A DNA stretch of 64,000 bases from Thermococcus bergensis (GTDB taxonomy: Archaea; Methanobacteriota_B; Thermococci; Thermococcales; Thermococcaceae), in NCBI RefSeq assembly GCF_020386975.1, contig NZ_JABFNK010000005.1, positions 1 to 64,000 of the forward strand, in the 5' to 3' direction. The translations under genes and the position numbers were made by a program. The notes under the pieces are model-generated. The model had not been told where the DNA came from, made no database searches, and saw only the letters and a list, made by a program, of their open reading frames with translations. This document shows, in pieces, positions 55,392-63,679 of the stretch (position 1 is the stretch's first letter; every line of letters starts with the position of its first letter).

Positions 55392-55984
55392 TTAAGAGGA
55401 ATTTGGACATTTTGTATTATCCAGATCAATTTTTTGCAATTCGCTGACTATGGCAATTGCCGCCCGCTTTAGAAGATATCTCTTGTACCCTTTGAGGCTC
55501 ATTACTCCCTTGGAGCGGTCAATTAAAATTATTTCTCCGGAAGCCCCAACTTCAGATTTGTTTACTATGAATTTGATAAACTCCTTCTCCTTATCTGTGG
55601 CGTTTTCATACCTTAGATAATGGGCTGGGTCACCAACGTTGGAGTATATAAAGTGCGCTTTTATACTGCCTCGTGAGAAAAACGGAGAATACATAACGTT
55701 CATTTCTTCCACCCAAACCGCCAGGAACTGCCCCTCACATTTGTGGGGGATTCGAGTATCACGACTTCTTCTCCTCGGGCTTGTAGTTCGTCTGCCATAA
55801 TCCTTCCGAAATCTGAATTCGGGTAAATGCAAAAGCCTTCGTTGATAGTTACATTTCCACATACTCGTCCTACTCCAGTTGAGGCATTAATATCTGATCT
55901 GGAGCTGATGAATACAAAATCTCCAAAAATAAAAGCTGTGACCACTGCAAGCACGAGAATTAAAGCAATGTGTGAACGTTTCAT
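55392..55984 (-). pseudogene. Exported protein gene broken by a one-base frameshift
   Basis: The N-terminal frame (MKRSHIALILVLAVVTAFIF, then INASTGVGRVCGNVTINEGF and EEVVILESPTNVRG) ends early. The next frame continues sensibly from QFLAVWVEEMNVMYSPFFSR to a stop at 55392. The switch is at a GGGG run near 55731-55735; one extra G would restore a protein of about 197 residues. It has a signal peptide and no recognised domain. The IS982 copy lies 38 bases upstream of the start, so expression may be lost as well. Confidence 0.65.
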
Positions 55985-56022
55985 TTAACTCTCTCAGTAT
56001 TTTTATCCAAAAGAAAGTTAAT

Positions 56023-56954
56023 ACCCTAGTTCCCACCACCTGTGAAGTTGTATAATCTGTCCAGATTCACGGCCAGAATCGCCCCTAAAATCCTGACAGC
56101 TAACCCCCTCAAACTAACACTCCTGCTCGGCCTCAGAAGAAACTCAGAAAACTTCGAAAACAAAGTCTCAATCCTCCTGCGAAAGTCAGACAAGTACTTG
56201 TAAAACTTCTTCTCCTCCAGATTACTAATCTGATTCCCCCGCTTTACTGGCGTGTAAACAACGCCAAACCTCAGAAATTCCTCCTCGAGCCCCCTGCTAA
56301 CATACCCCTTATCCAAAAACAGAAAACAGCCGGAAAACTCCTCAACAATCACCCAGAACTTTTCCCGGACAACACTCACATCATGCTTATTCGCCGGATC
56401 AACAGACAGTAAAGCCAGCAAATTTCCATCAGAGTAACAGGTCAGCTTGTACCCATAGTAAAACTTTTTTTAGAGGGAACAAACCCAACTGCGGGCTTTT
56501 CAGAGATGACTTCTGAAGAACCCTCCTTATCCTTCCTGTTTTTTCTGGCCAACTCCTTGGTCTGAATGGGCTTTGAGTCCAGTATTCTAACGTATTCTCT
56601 GGCGTGTTTTTTGAATAATTCTTCCTGCGCTAGGAGCAGGAGTTTTTCGTGCCTGTTCAAGCGTTCTGTTAGTTTGTTGTACCTGATTTTGGGGAACAGC
56701 TTCATTTCTTCGATTAGGACTCTGTAAGCGTGCTTGTAAACTCCGTTAAAGTGCAAGTGTGCTAGTATTGCGAAGGTTATTAGGTCGTAGAGGCTGATTA
56801 TTTCCCTGTGAGTGTTTTTCGGGTAGTGTTTGCTGATTATCGGGTAGATTTCGGATTTTATGATCAGGATTTCCCTCTGAAAACTCAATACAACCACCAA
56901 TCAATCAAAAGACTTAAGTGCTTATAACTCTAACGATCTAATGGGAACTAGGGT
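56023..56954 (-). mobile_element. IS982-family element, copy 2 (ISPfu3-like)
   Basis: A 932-bp element with the same ACCCTAGTTCCCA ends as copy 1, reversed, and a 7-bp direct repeat AGTTAAT (56016-56022 and 56955-56961). Some differences from copy 1 show that the two are not a very recent duplication. Confidence 0.92.
56026..56900 (-). CDS. IS982 transposase, in two frames across an A7 run
   Basis: Same organisation as copy 1: the first frame ends shortly after seven A and the C-terminal frame carries the rest of the DDE domain. Changes include LSFQREI for MNFQQEI, RGLEEEFLRF for RELQEEFLKF and KRGNQI for KRENQV. The frame break is retained despite these changes. The start codon here is TTG or an upstream GTG. 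Confidence 0.83.
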
Positions 56955-56969
56955 AGTTAATAAACTTTT

Positions 56970-58226
56970 CTAAACCGGAGTTGCAACATAGATTCCATGT
57001 CTTGTCCTCACGATTTTGACCTTAATCTCATCGCCGACTTTTGCGTTCGTGTTTATGATCTCTATCAACCTGTTCCTCGCGGTTCCAAGCATCTCCCCTT
57101 CGATTCTTCCCGGAAGGACTATTTTTACCTTGACGACTTCTCCAACACGGAACTGCAGAGGAATGAACTTTCTCTTGTGCATTCCGAAGTGCTCTGGTCT
57201 TAAGACGAGGGGTTTCATTCCGGTTTTTTCTTCAAGGGCTCTCAGCCAGTCATAAAACTCTTTAAATGGCAAAAACTTCACAGTGGGATGCCTCCCAAAC
57301 TTATAGGGGACGTAGTTCTGGAAGCCTAGAGCGGGCCACCTTTTTCCGGCACCGATTTTTCTTGCAAACTCTATAAAAGCTTCAGCTTCATTGTCGTTTA
57401 TTCCAAAGATTATTACCGGGGCCAGAAGAACGTCAATTCCGGCATTTACAAGTGCCTCGGCCATCTCCAAAACATGGTTGAGGTCGTAGTCTTTCATCCC
57501 CATTAACATTTTTGCCTTTTCGGAGTCGAGGGAGTGAATTGAGAGGTTTACCCTATCAAGCCCTGCCTCTGCAAGCTCCTCAATGAGCTTATCGTTCAGC
57601 AGTATTCCATTACTCTGCATCGAGATTACGCTGACGTTTGGGTTTTCTCTTAGCCCCTGGACGAGTTCTACAATGAATGGATAGAGCAGGGGTTCTCCCT
57701 GCCCGTCTAAGTGGGCTTCGAGCCCTTTGCCCTTGAATCTGGCAACTTCATCGAACCATTTCACCAGATAGTCAACATCGACAACGTAATCAAGGAGCCT
57801 TGTTCTGGAATAGGGCCCCTCATCAACGGAGCAGAAGATGCACGAGACATTACATCCAGTCGAACCCCTTACTTGGATTAGATTTGTGCCCCTGTCGATT
57901 AAACCAAACCCGTTGTATCCCAGAAGAGGAACTTCCATCCCCTCGTGGACGTATAGGACTTTCCTTTTCGTGTATCTGCTCCTTAAAAATTCCCCAAGGT
58001 GGCTCTGGATAAAGAATGCGAGAAACTTCTCAATCTCTTCGTTTTCAATATTCACCATAAGGTAACCATCTTCAACATGAATCTCAGGTTTTACTCTGAA
58101 TTTCCTTTTAATGGCTTTCTCAAGGAGAGATTTCTCAAAATCAGCGTAGAGGGTGTTTCTCCAGATTAACCTTATGCTCTCTTCGGCTTCTTCGAAATAT
58201 GAATTTGGAAGCTTTATTTTCATCAT
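56970..58226 (-). CDS. Radical SAM protein with C-terminal TRAM domain
   Basis: 418 residues. The radical SAM motif is in STGCNVSCIFCSVDEG (C-x3-C-x2-C, about residues 125-132), followed by LDGQGEPLLYP (the GEP motif) and NLSIHSLD. The last 60 residues (VGEVVKVKIVLPGRIEGEML to GDEIKVKIVRTRHGIYVA) form a TRAM domain, which binds RNA. No SPASM cysteines are present. An RNA-modifying role is likely, but the exact reaction is unknown. IS982 copy 2 sits 15 bases beyond its 3' end. Confidence 0.85.
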   Translation of the reverse strand: MMKIKLPNSYFEEAEESIRLIWRNTLYADFEKSLLEKAIKRKFRVKPEIHVEDGYLMVNIENEEIEKFLAFFIQSHLGEFLRSRYTKRKVLYVHEGMEVPLLGYNGFGLIDRGTNLIQVRGSTGCNVSCIFCSVDEGPYSRTRLLDYVVDVDYLVKWFDEVARFKGKGLEAHLDGQGEPLLYPFIVELVQGLRENPNVSVISMQSNGILLNDKLIEELAEAGLDRVNLSIHSLDSEKAKMLMGMKDYDLNHVLEMAEALVNAGIDVLLAPVIIFGINDNEAEAFIEFARKIGAGKRWPALGFQNYVPYKFGRHPTVKFLPFKEFYDWLRALEEKTGMKPLVLRPEHFGMHKRKFIPLQFRVGEVVKVKIVLPGRIEGEMLGTARNRLIEIINTNAKVGDEIKVKIVRTRHGIYVATPV

Positions 58227-58279
58227 GTTTGCCCTTAACTGTATGGTCTTTTAAGATTTTGGATTTCTTTTGTGGGATT

Positions 58280-59035
58280 TCAACTCCGTGGGTCGGCTAT
58301 AAATACGGGGATTCCGGAGAGCTTGCCGACGAATCCTTTGATTTCATGAACCTTTTCAAAAATTTCGGGTTTTAAGATTTCCTCTTTTCCATCTGCTATT
58401 ATTTTGCCGTTTCTCATAAAGATAAACCTGTCGGCAAAGCGTAGAGCTAGGTTGACGTCATGCATAACCGCTATCGAGACTTTGCCCGCTTTTGCGAATT
58501 CTTTGGCTATCTTCATGACTTCAAGCTGGCTCTTTGGATCAAGATTGTTTGTTGGCTCGTCCATTAGTAGTATCTCCGGTTCTTGGGCTAGAGCTCTGGC
58601 AATGCTTACCTTTTGCAGCTCTCCCCCACTAAGCCTGTTGGCAGGCTTTAAAGCAAGGTGCTGAATACCGAGTTTCTTGAGGGTCTCATTGACGATTTTG
58701 ATGTCCTTTCCAGAGGGTTTAAAACCCATATATGGTTTTCTACCTAAAAGAACAATGTCAAAGACTCTCATAAACCCGGGATTTACGCTTTGTGGTACGT
58801 ATCCTATTATCCTTGCGAGGTCTCTTCGGGAATAGTGCTCAAGGGGCTTCCCTAAAATCTCAATACCTTCACACCTGAGAAGTCCAGCAATGCATTTTAG
58901 CAGAGTGCTCTTTCCAGCTCCGTTTGGGCCTAATACTGCCACGAACTCTCCACGTTCAATTTCTAAGGATACGTTCTCTAAGACATTTAGACCATTATAT
59001 GCAAATTTAAGGTTCTCAACTCTTATAACTTTCAT
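58280..59035 (-). CDS. ABC transporter ATPase, FecE/BtuD type
   Basis: A 251-residue ATPase with Walker A (LGPNGAGKSTLLK), signature (LSGGELQKVSIARALA), Walker B (ILLMDEPTNNLD) and switch His (VMHDVNLALRF). It resembles importers for iron-siderophore, cobalamin, haem or molybdate of the type II class. Its ATG overlaps the permease gene by 4 bases. It is last in a five-gene leftward operon. Confidence 0.92.
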   Translation of the reverse strand: MKVIRVENLKFAYNGLNVLENVSLEIERGEFVAVLGPNGAGKSTLLKCIAGLLRCEGIEILGKPLEHYSRRDLARIIGYVPQSVNPGFMRVFDIVLLGRKPYMGFKPSGKDIKIVNETLKKLGIQHLALKPANRLSGGELQKVSIARALAQEPEILLMDEPTNNLDPKSQLEVMKIAKEFAKAGKVSIAVMHDVNLALRFADRFIFMRNGKIIADGKEEILKPEIFEKVHEIKGFVGKLSGIPVFIADPRS

Positions 59036-60066
59036 CTGGCCCCCTCCATCCGTATGAGGAGATATATAAACATTGGGGCACCAAGAAATGATGTTACAAC
59101 ACCCACAGGAAGAGTCATTGGTGAAAATGTCAGCCGTGCGAGCGTATCTGCTGTAAGAAGTAGTAGTCCGCCTAACAGGCAGGAGAGTGGAATGAGGAAT
59201 CTATAGTCTTCCCCAAATAAAAGTCTGACCATATGGGGAGCTATTAGACCTACAAATCCTATAACTCCTACAAATGCGACACTCGTTGCTGTTGCCAGAG
59301 TTGCGAGGAAGGTTAGCGTTAGCCGTACTTTCTCAATCTCAATTCCTACAGATTTCGCTACATCATCTCCCATGACGGCTGCGTTTAAGTCCCAAGATCT
59401 TAGAATAAAATATCCAAAAACAATGGCAAAAACCCCCACAAGTATTGTGTTTTCTCTCCATGTTGCTCTTCCAATATCCCCAAAGCTCCAGTACACCATC
59501 GCTGCCAGCTGGAGCTCGTCTGCGAGGTATTGGACAAGGGTTGTTAAGGCCGTAAAAAGGGCGCTCATTGCGACTCCAGCAAGTATAATGGCTTCTGGAC
59601 TGAGACCTCTTAGCTTTGCTAGGGATAAAATTATAAGGGTAGCACTTATGGCCCCCAGAAAGGCAAATAGTACTATAGTGTATGGGCTGGTTAAAATAAC
59701 TCTTCCCGAGCTTTCCGAGTATCCGGCTCCCAGGATAATTGCCAAAGATGCCCCAAACATTGCTCCGTGTGAAACTCCCATAGTAAAGGGGCTTGCAAGG
59801 GGGTTTCTAAGTACTCCCTGCATTACTGCCCCCGAAACTGCTAAAGAAGCGCCTACGAGGATTCCTGCAATGACTCTTGGAAGCCTGATGTTCCAGACCA
59901 CTAGATACGCTTTTTCGTCCCCCTTTCCGACCATTGCCCGGTAAATCTCTTGAGCCGAAAGCTCATATCCACCGTGTGAAATGGCATATATGCTAACTAT
60001 AAGCAAAAGAAGAAGGAGAACAATCCCGGCTAAAACTCTTTTTGCAGTATACTCTCTGTACTCCAT
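59032..60066 (-). CDS. ABC transporter permease, FecCD/BtuC family
   Basis: A 344-residue permease with about ten membrane segments. Family features are SLAVSGAVMQGVLRNPLASP (coupling region), LGLSPEAIILAGVAMSALFT-like motif (RGLSPEAIILAGVAMSALF), and VGFVGLIAPHMVRLLFGEDY, the hallmark of FecCD. The C-terminus has MTLPVGVVTSFLGAPMFIYL. It follows the binding protein by 6 bases. Confidence 0.92.
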   Translation of the reverse strand: MEYREYTAKRVLAGIVLLLLLLIVSIYAISHGGYELSAQEIYRAMVGKGDEKAYLVVWNIRLPRVIAGILVGASLAVSGAVMQGVLRNPLASPFTMGVSHGAMFGASLAIILGAGYSESSGRVILTSPYTIVLFAFLGAISATLIILSLAKLRGLSPEAIILAGVAMSALFTALTTLVQYLADELQLAAMVYWSFGDIGRATWRENTILVGVFAIVFGYFILRSWDLNAAVMGDDVAKSVGIEIEKVRLTLTFLATLATATSVAFVGVIGFVGLIAPHMVRLLFGEDYRFLIPLSCLLGGLLLLTADTLARLTFSPMTLPVGVVTSFLGAPMFIYLLIRMEGAR

Positions 60067-60072
60067 AGGGCC

Positions 60073-61179
60073 TCACTGGGATGATAAAGCTTCAATACTT
60101 CCGCTTGAGATGTCAATCTTTCCAAACCCTCCAAACTGCTCGGCAAGTATTTCGTATACTGGTTTGCCCACTAGGAACTCGTATATTTCGTTTGCCTTAT
60201 CTATGGGATCTACATCTTTAAAGCTCTCTGGATAAAGGACTTTTCCAATGAAGTACGCGTCTGCGAGGGCAGTCCCTATGTTTGTTGCGTAGTAGTTGTA
60301 GGGTAGAATTCCATAGACGTTCTTGTTTTTCACGGCCTTTAGCGACTCATAGAACTCTGAATTTTTCTTGTAGTCGTCGAGGATTATACTCAGCCCGCCC
60401 TCATCGATGAATATGTATTCTGGATCCCACTCTAAGAGCTTCTCTTTGTCAATGAACTTGTGTCCCTCTCCGAGCTCGTCGGCAACGTTCTTGGCATGAA
60501 GCACTACAAAAGGCGGGTATTTGGCAATAGTGCTCTCAATTCCATGTGTTCCTTTGTATCCAACCCCTCCAACGTAAACGCTTGGACTGCTGGCATTTTC
60601 TGTACGTTTTGATAAGTCCTCTTGGAGGGACTTAATGAAGTTGATAACCTCTTGAGCTCTTTTTTCTTTTCCAAGGATTTTGCCTGCGAGCTCTAAAGAC
60701 TTAAAGAGCTCTTCATCTTCAAATGTTGCCAGTTCTCCGTAGCTGAGCACAACAACGGGGATTCCGGTCTTCTCTTGAATGTCTTGGGCTGTCTTGGCGT
60801 CCACATAAGTCATGAAAATTACATCCGGCTTCAGTTTAAGCAGTGCCTCTAAGTTGGGGAGCTTTCCCGGGCCGCCGGGTCCAATACTTGGAAGCTCTTT
60901 AAGTTCTGGGTGTGCCAGAATGTAGGGCCTTCCATACTCGCGGAGCCTTTCGAAGTCTTCAACTCCTACCACTTTGTCGCTGGCGTTTAAATACACGACG
61001 ATCCTCAAAGCTCCGGGACCGGCTGCAACTACTCGTTTAACGTTCCCTGGGACTTCGACATCTCTTCCAGCGAGGTCTTTTACAGTCACTGTTTCTGTTC
61101 CTTTAACTGACGCACTCTGCAAACATCCAGATACCAGTAAAAGCGAAACTATGAGTGGAATAAGTACCTTAGCTTTCAT
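60073..61179 (-). CDS. ABC transporter substrate-binding lipoprotein, FecB/BtuF type
   Basis: 368 residues. It has a lipobox ([10 protein letters not shown]), then [20 protein letters not shown], the usual start of type III periplasmic binding proteins, and [20 protein letters not shown]. The ligand is not readable from sequence: iron chelate, corrinoid, molybdate or tungstate (MolA-like) are possible. ATG 61179 follows GGAGGGAAAAAAGA and overlaps the TrmO-like gene by 11 bases. Confidence 0.9.
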   Translation of the reverse strand: MKAKVLIPLIVSLLLVSGCLQSASVKGTETVTVKDLAGRDVEVPGNVKRVVAAGPGALRIVVYLNASDKVVGVEDFERLREYGRPYILAHPELKELPSIGPGGPGKLPNLEALLKLKPDVIFMTYVDAKTAQDIQEKTGIPVVVLSYGELATFEDEELFKSLELAGKILGKEKRAQEVINFIKSLQEDLSKRTENASSPSVYVGGVGYKGTHGIESTIAKYPPFVVLHAKNVADELGEGHKFIDKEKLLEWDPEYIFIDEGGLSIILDDYKKNSEFYESLKAVKNKNVYGILPYNYYATNIGTALADAYFIGKVLYPESFKDVDPIDKANEIYEFLVGKPVYEILAEQFGGFGKIDISSGSIEALSSQ

Positions 61180-61618
61180 TCTTTTTTCCCTCCTCGAACC
61201 ACCCAATTTTTGCGTTTTCCACGCAGTCTAGGTCTGAAGAATAAGGTTTAATGTCAATAACAGGTGTTTCGTCAATGGCATCTAACCCCCTCACTATTAG
61301 TTTCCTACCTTTTCTTTCTATGAGCTCTACAACTGCAAAGCCTATGGGATTTGGTCTGTGTGGAGAGCGTGTAGCAAAAACGCCGTGTTCTCTTCTATCA
61401 TGTGGAGGTATCGCTATTAATACGTCTCTCCTAGCTTTATCAAGCCAGTAGAGGATTATTAAATGTGTGCAGGTCTCGATGTCTCTCAGTCCTTCTTCAA
61501 ATTCTTGAAAAATTTCTATTGTGAATACTTCTTTTGAAAACTTCCCCTGAGTGGGACATTCTGCTTTGCTTTTGTACGGGGATTTTATTATCCCTATTGG
61601 ACTGATGTAAAACTGCAT
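61169..61618 (-). CDS. TsaA/TrmO-like SAM-dependent methyltransferase
   Basis: A 149-residue protein of the UPF0066/TsaA family: [74 protein letters not shown]. Bacterial TrmO methylates t6A in tRNA. Archaeal copies are often linked to molybdenum or tungsten genes, so the role here is open. It starts 5 bases after the FmdE-like stop. Confidence 0.88.
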   Translation of the reverse strand: MQFYISPIGIIKSPYKSKAECPTQGKFSKEVFTIEIFQEFEEGLRDIETCTHLIILYWLDKARRDVLIAIPPHDRREHGVFATRSPHRPNPIGFAVVELIERKGRKLIVRGLDAIDETPVIDIKPYSSDLDCVENAKIGWFEEGKKNES

Positions 61619-61622
61619 TTGC

Positions 61623-62312
61623 TTACCTCCCCTTAATTCTGACTATGCCCCTTCCAACTACGGCATAGTACTCTTTTTCGGCACACCTTAGGCAGAAGGG
61701 CCTTCCATCGACATAAACCACTCTTCTCGACATTGTGAGTTCTCCACACTTTGAGCAGCGGATACTGTCAAAAATGGGAGCCTGTTCAATTGGGGGTACA
61801 TTAACGTGCTCTATTTTAAATTCCTCTCGGGGGATATGGAGCATATTCTTTGCAGCCTTTTCCCAAAGCTCTTTAAGCTGCTTTCTTTCTTCTGCTGTCC
61901 CTTTTCTTTCTCTTATAACTTTGTTGAAAAACTCTTTTGCTCCGGGAGGATAGTATTTCTCAAGTCTTTCGGCATCTATATAAACCCTAACTCCTTCCCA
62001 TGTTGAACGTTTAACAAGAGTTAACGCATTTTTGCCGATATCTAAGTAAATTAGGGAATTATTTCCAAGTGTGCATCCGGTGGTTACCTGAACACCATCG
62101 GTAAAGCAACTTTTAACCTCGACTATTGCCAAAATGCTCTCATCTACACTCTCCGAGTAGTCAAGTCTTCCGACTCCCAGTTCGTCCATTGCAATTAGCG
62201 ATGCTCTTATCCCAAGAGCTAGATAGGGACAGACATGCCCATGAAATTCCCTTGCATATTCGAGTATGTCTTCTGCTTTTCTCTCACTTACAAGCTTGTT
62301 AAGGATGGACAT
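61623..62312 (-). CDS. FmdE-family protein with C-terminal zinc ribbon
   Basis: A 229-residue protein. The FmdE motif is AREFHGHVCPYLALGIRASL, followed by VEVKSCFTDGVQVTTGCTLGNNS. The C-terminus adds a zinc ribbon (CSKCGELTM, CLRCAEKE). FmdE was named from the molybdenum formylmethanofuran dehydrogenase operon of methanogens. Thermococcales do not make methane, so a molybdenum/tungsten or metal-handling role is more likely. First gene of the operon; ATG 62312 follows GGTGACACA. Confidence 0.88.
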   Translation of the reverse strand: MSILNKLVSERKAEDILEYAREFHGHVCPYLALGIRASLIAMDELGVGRLDYSESVDESILAIVEVKSCFTDGVQVTTGCTLGNNSLIYLDIGKNALTLVKRSTWEGVRVYIDAERLEKYYPPGAKEFFNKVIRERKGTAEERKQLKELWEKAAKNMLHIPREEFKIEHVNVPPIEQAPIFDSIRCSKCGELTMSRRVVYVDGRPFCLRCAEKEYYAVVGRGIVRIKGR

Positions 62313-62334
62313 TGTGTCACCTATCTGCAGTGGA

Positions 62335-62373
62335 GTAACATATTTTAAATGATTTTCTTAATACTAGTGTTAC
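62335..62373 (-). promoter_or_regulatory. Promoter of the fmdE operon with flanking GTAACA repeats
   Basis: Reverse-strand TATA-like ATTTAAAATA (62341-62350) is bracketed by an inverted repeat: GTAACA (62335-62340) and TGTTAC (62368-62373). A further GTTAC lies at 62389. A repressor bound there would cover the TATA box. Which ligand it senses is unknown. Confidence 0.4.
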
Positions 62374-62563
62374 CAACCAAAAGTTTGCGTTACCCGTAGC
62401 GGTGATAATCCCATCCATAAAAAACTAGTAGGGCTTGGGCAGCATGTATTTTCCCGGAGAGAGTTCTAAAACTCACAAGCGTTCTCTGGAAGTTCTTTCA
62501 AAGTTGTTGGTTTTTATTGTTATCTGGTCTCCCCCCGCTCTAAGGGTGATACTTTCAGAAGAA

Positions 62564-63344
62564 GATACTGTTAGGATAAGCTGTGGGGTGTCAGGTTTAA
62601 GTTACTGGCAATACTTCAGAAAAAGAAGGGGGAACATGAAGTCTGAAACCATTATTTACTGGGTGGTTTCAGCCTTAAAACCCTTTCGTCGCAACAAAAT
62701 CCCACCAGAAAAGAAAATCAGGGGAGTAGAATTATACCTGCGAGGCCTCAGTTACCGGCAAACCGCCAGAATCCTCAAAATCAGTCACGTAACAGTCTGG
62801 GAGGCCGTCCAAAAACTCGCAGAAGCAGTTTACAAGCCAAAAATCCTCGCAGTCAAAAAACAGCGAAACTTCATCGCAGTTGACGAAACAGTAATAAAAA
62901 TCAACGGAAAGAAAAGATTCCTCTGGGCTGCAATTGACGTTGAGAGCAAGGAAGTTTTGGCAGTCTGGATTACGACTGTTAGAAACTGGTGGGTTGCCAG
63001 GGATTTCATCCTGGTTGTTTTAAAGTCGTGTGAAGGGCAGCCTGTCTTTCTGGTTGACAGGGCTAGCTGGTATAAGTCTGCTTTTAAGAGTCTGGGGTTG
63101 GGTTATCTGCATGTGACTTTCGGGCCGAGGAACAGTGTTGAGCGCTGGTTTAGGACGTTGAAGGAAAGAACAAAGCGTTTCTGGAATAATTTCAGGAGTG
63201 AGGACTGGAGAAGGGTTCATAGGTTTGTTTTTCTGTTTGCCTTCTGGTACAATTTTGTCAGAATTCATTCTAGTTTTGGTGGTCCGCCTGGTGATTTTGC
63301 TGAGTGGCTTCAGGAGGTGATGCCCCAGTTATCCTAACAGTATC
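62564..63344 (+). mobile_element. IS6-family element (ISPfu1-like)
   Basis: A 781-bp element with terminal inverted repeats GATACTGTTAGGATAA and a perfect 8-bp target duplication CAGAAGAA (62556-62563 and 63345-63352), as expected of IS6. It is inserted between the fmdE promoter region and the tRNA-Trp promoter. The clean duplication indicates recent arrival. Confidence 0.93.
62636..63337 (+). CDS. IS6-family transposase
   Basis: A 233-residue DDE transposase. The helix-turn-helix is LRGLSYRQTARILKISHVTV. The catalytic triad is Asp in FIAVDETVIKINGKKR, Asp in VFLVDRASWYKS and Glu in GPRNSVERWFRTLKER. The product is very close to known Pyrococcus ISPfu transposases. The ATG 62636 (MKSETIIYW) follows AAGGGGG; the open frame upstream crosses the element end and is not part of the protein. 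Intact and probably active. Confidence 0.94.
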   Translation: MKSETIIYWVVSALKPFRRNKIPPEKKIRGVELYLRGLSYRQTARILKISHVTVWEAVQKLAEAVYKPKILAVKKQRNFIAVDETVIKINGKKRFLWAAIDVESKEVLAVWITTVRNWWVARDFILVVLKSCEGQPVFLVDRASWYKSAFKSLGLGYLHVTFGPRNSVERWFRTLKERTKRFWNNFRSEDWRRVHRFVFLFAFWYNFVRIHSSFGGPPGDFAEWLQEVMPQLS

Positions 63345-63362
63345 CAGAAGAAAAAAGTAAAG

Positions 63363-63370
63363 TTTATAAA
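63363..63370 (+). promoter_or_regulatory. TATA box of the tRNA-Trp gene
   Basis: TTTATAAA about 27-34 bases before the tRNA 5' end. It is only 10 bases from the duplicated target of the IS6 element, which thus replaced the region upstream of the promoter. Confidence 0.6.
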
Positions 63371-63396
63371 TTGGTGTTGGCTTTAGTGTTATTGAC

Positions 63397-63536
63397 GGGG
63401 GCGTGGTGTAGCCTGGTCCATCATCGCGGGCTCCAGAGGTGTGAAGACGAGCGGGTTTGCTGATTGGGGATGAGCCTTTGGAGCTCTGACCCGGAGAAAC
63501 CCGCGGACCGGGGTTCAAATCCCCGCGCCCCCACCA
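63397..63536 (+). tRNA. tRNA-Trp (CCA) with intron
   Basis: Acceptor stem GGGGGCG/CGCCCCC, encoded CCA end, T-arm CCGGGGTTCAAATCCCCG. The anticodon CCA is at 63433-63435 in GCGGGCTCCAGA. The anticodon stem 3' half (CCCGC, from 63500) is separated by a 62-base intron. The mature tRNA would be 78 bases with CCA. Confidence 0.94.
63437..63498 (+). ncRNA. tRNA-Trp intron containing a box C/D methylation guide
   Basis: The intron has C (GTGAAGA, 63441-63447), D' (CTGA, 63460-63463), C' (GGATGAG, 63468-63474) and D (CTGA, 63486-63489) boxes. The segment before D' (GCGGGTTT) can pair with AAACCCGC of the 3' exon, placing methylation at position 39. The segment before D (TGGAGC) can pair with GCTCCA of the 5' exon, placing it at C34. 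These are the two positions known to be guided by the archaeal pre-tRNA-Trp intron. Junction placed after G37; one-base slippage is possible. Confidence 0.85.
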
Positions 63537-63679
63537 ATTTTCTCTGTTTCTGTTTAGCCGTAGAACAATCTGAGAACTGAGAAAAATTGATAAAAATAAA
63601 AGATTTTTTGTTTGCAGGCTCATTTCTTGCTACTTCATCATTAAAAAATCAGAAAGGAGAACGCTAATCATCGCCCGCA

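Noticed and set aside
55740-55862. N-terminal part of the second open frame (from 55862) as an independent gene start
   Set aside because: That region is out of frame with the signal-peptide ORF and has no similarity or start site; the protein logic passes through the frameshift near 55733 instead.
61740-62006. Rightward ORFs within the fmdE gene
   Set aside because: They mirror the reverse-strand coding sequence and lack start signals.
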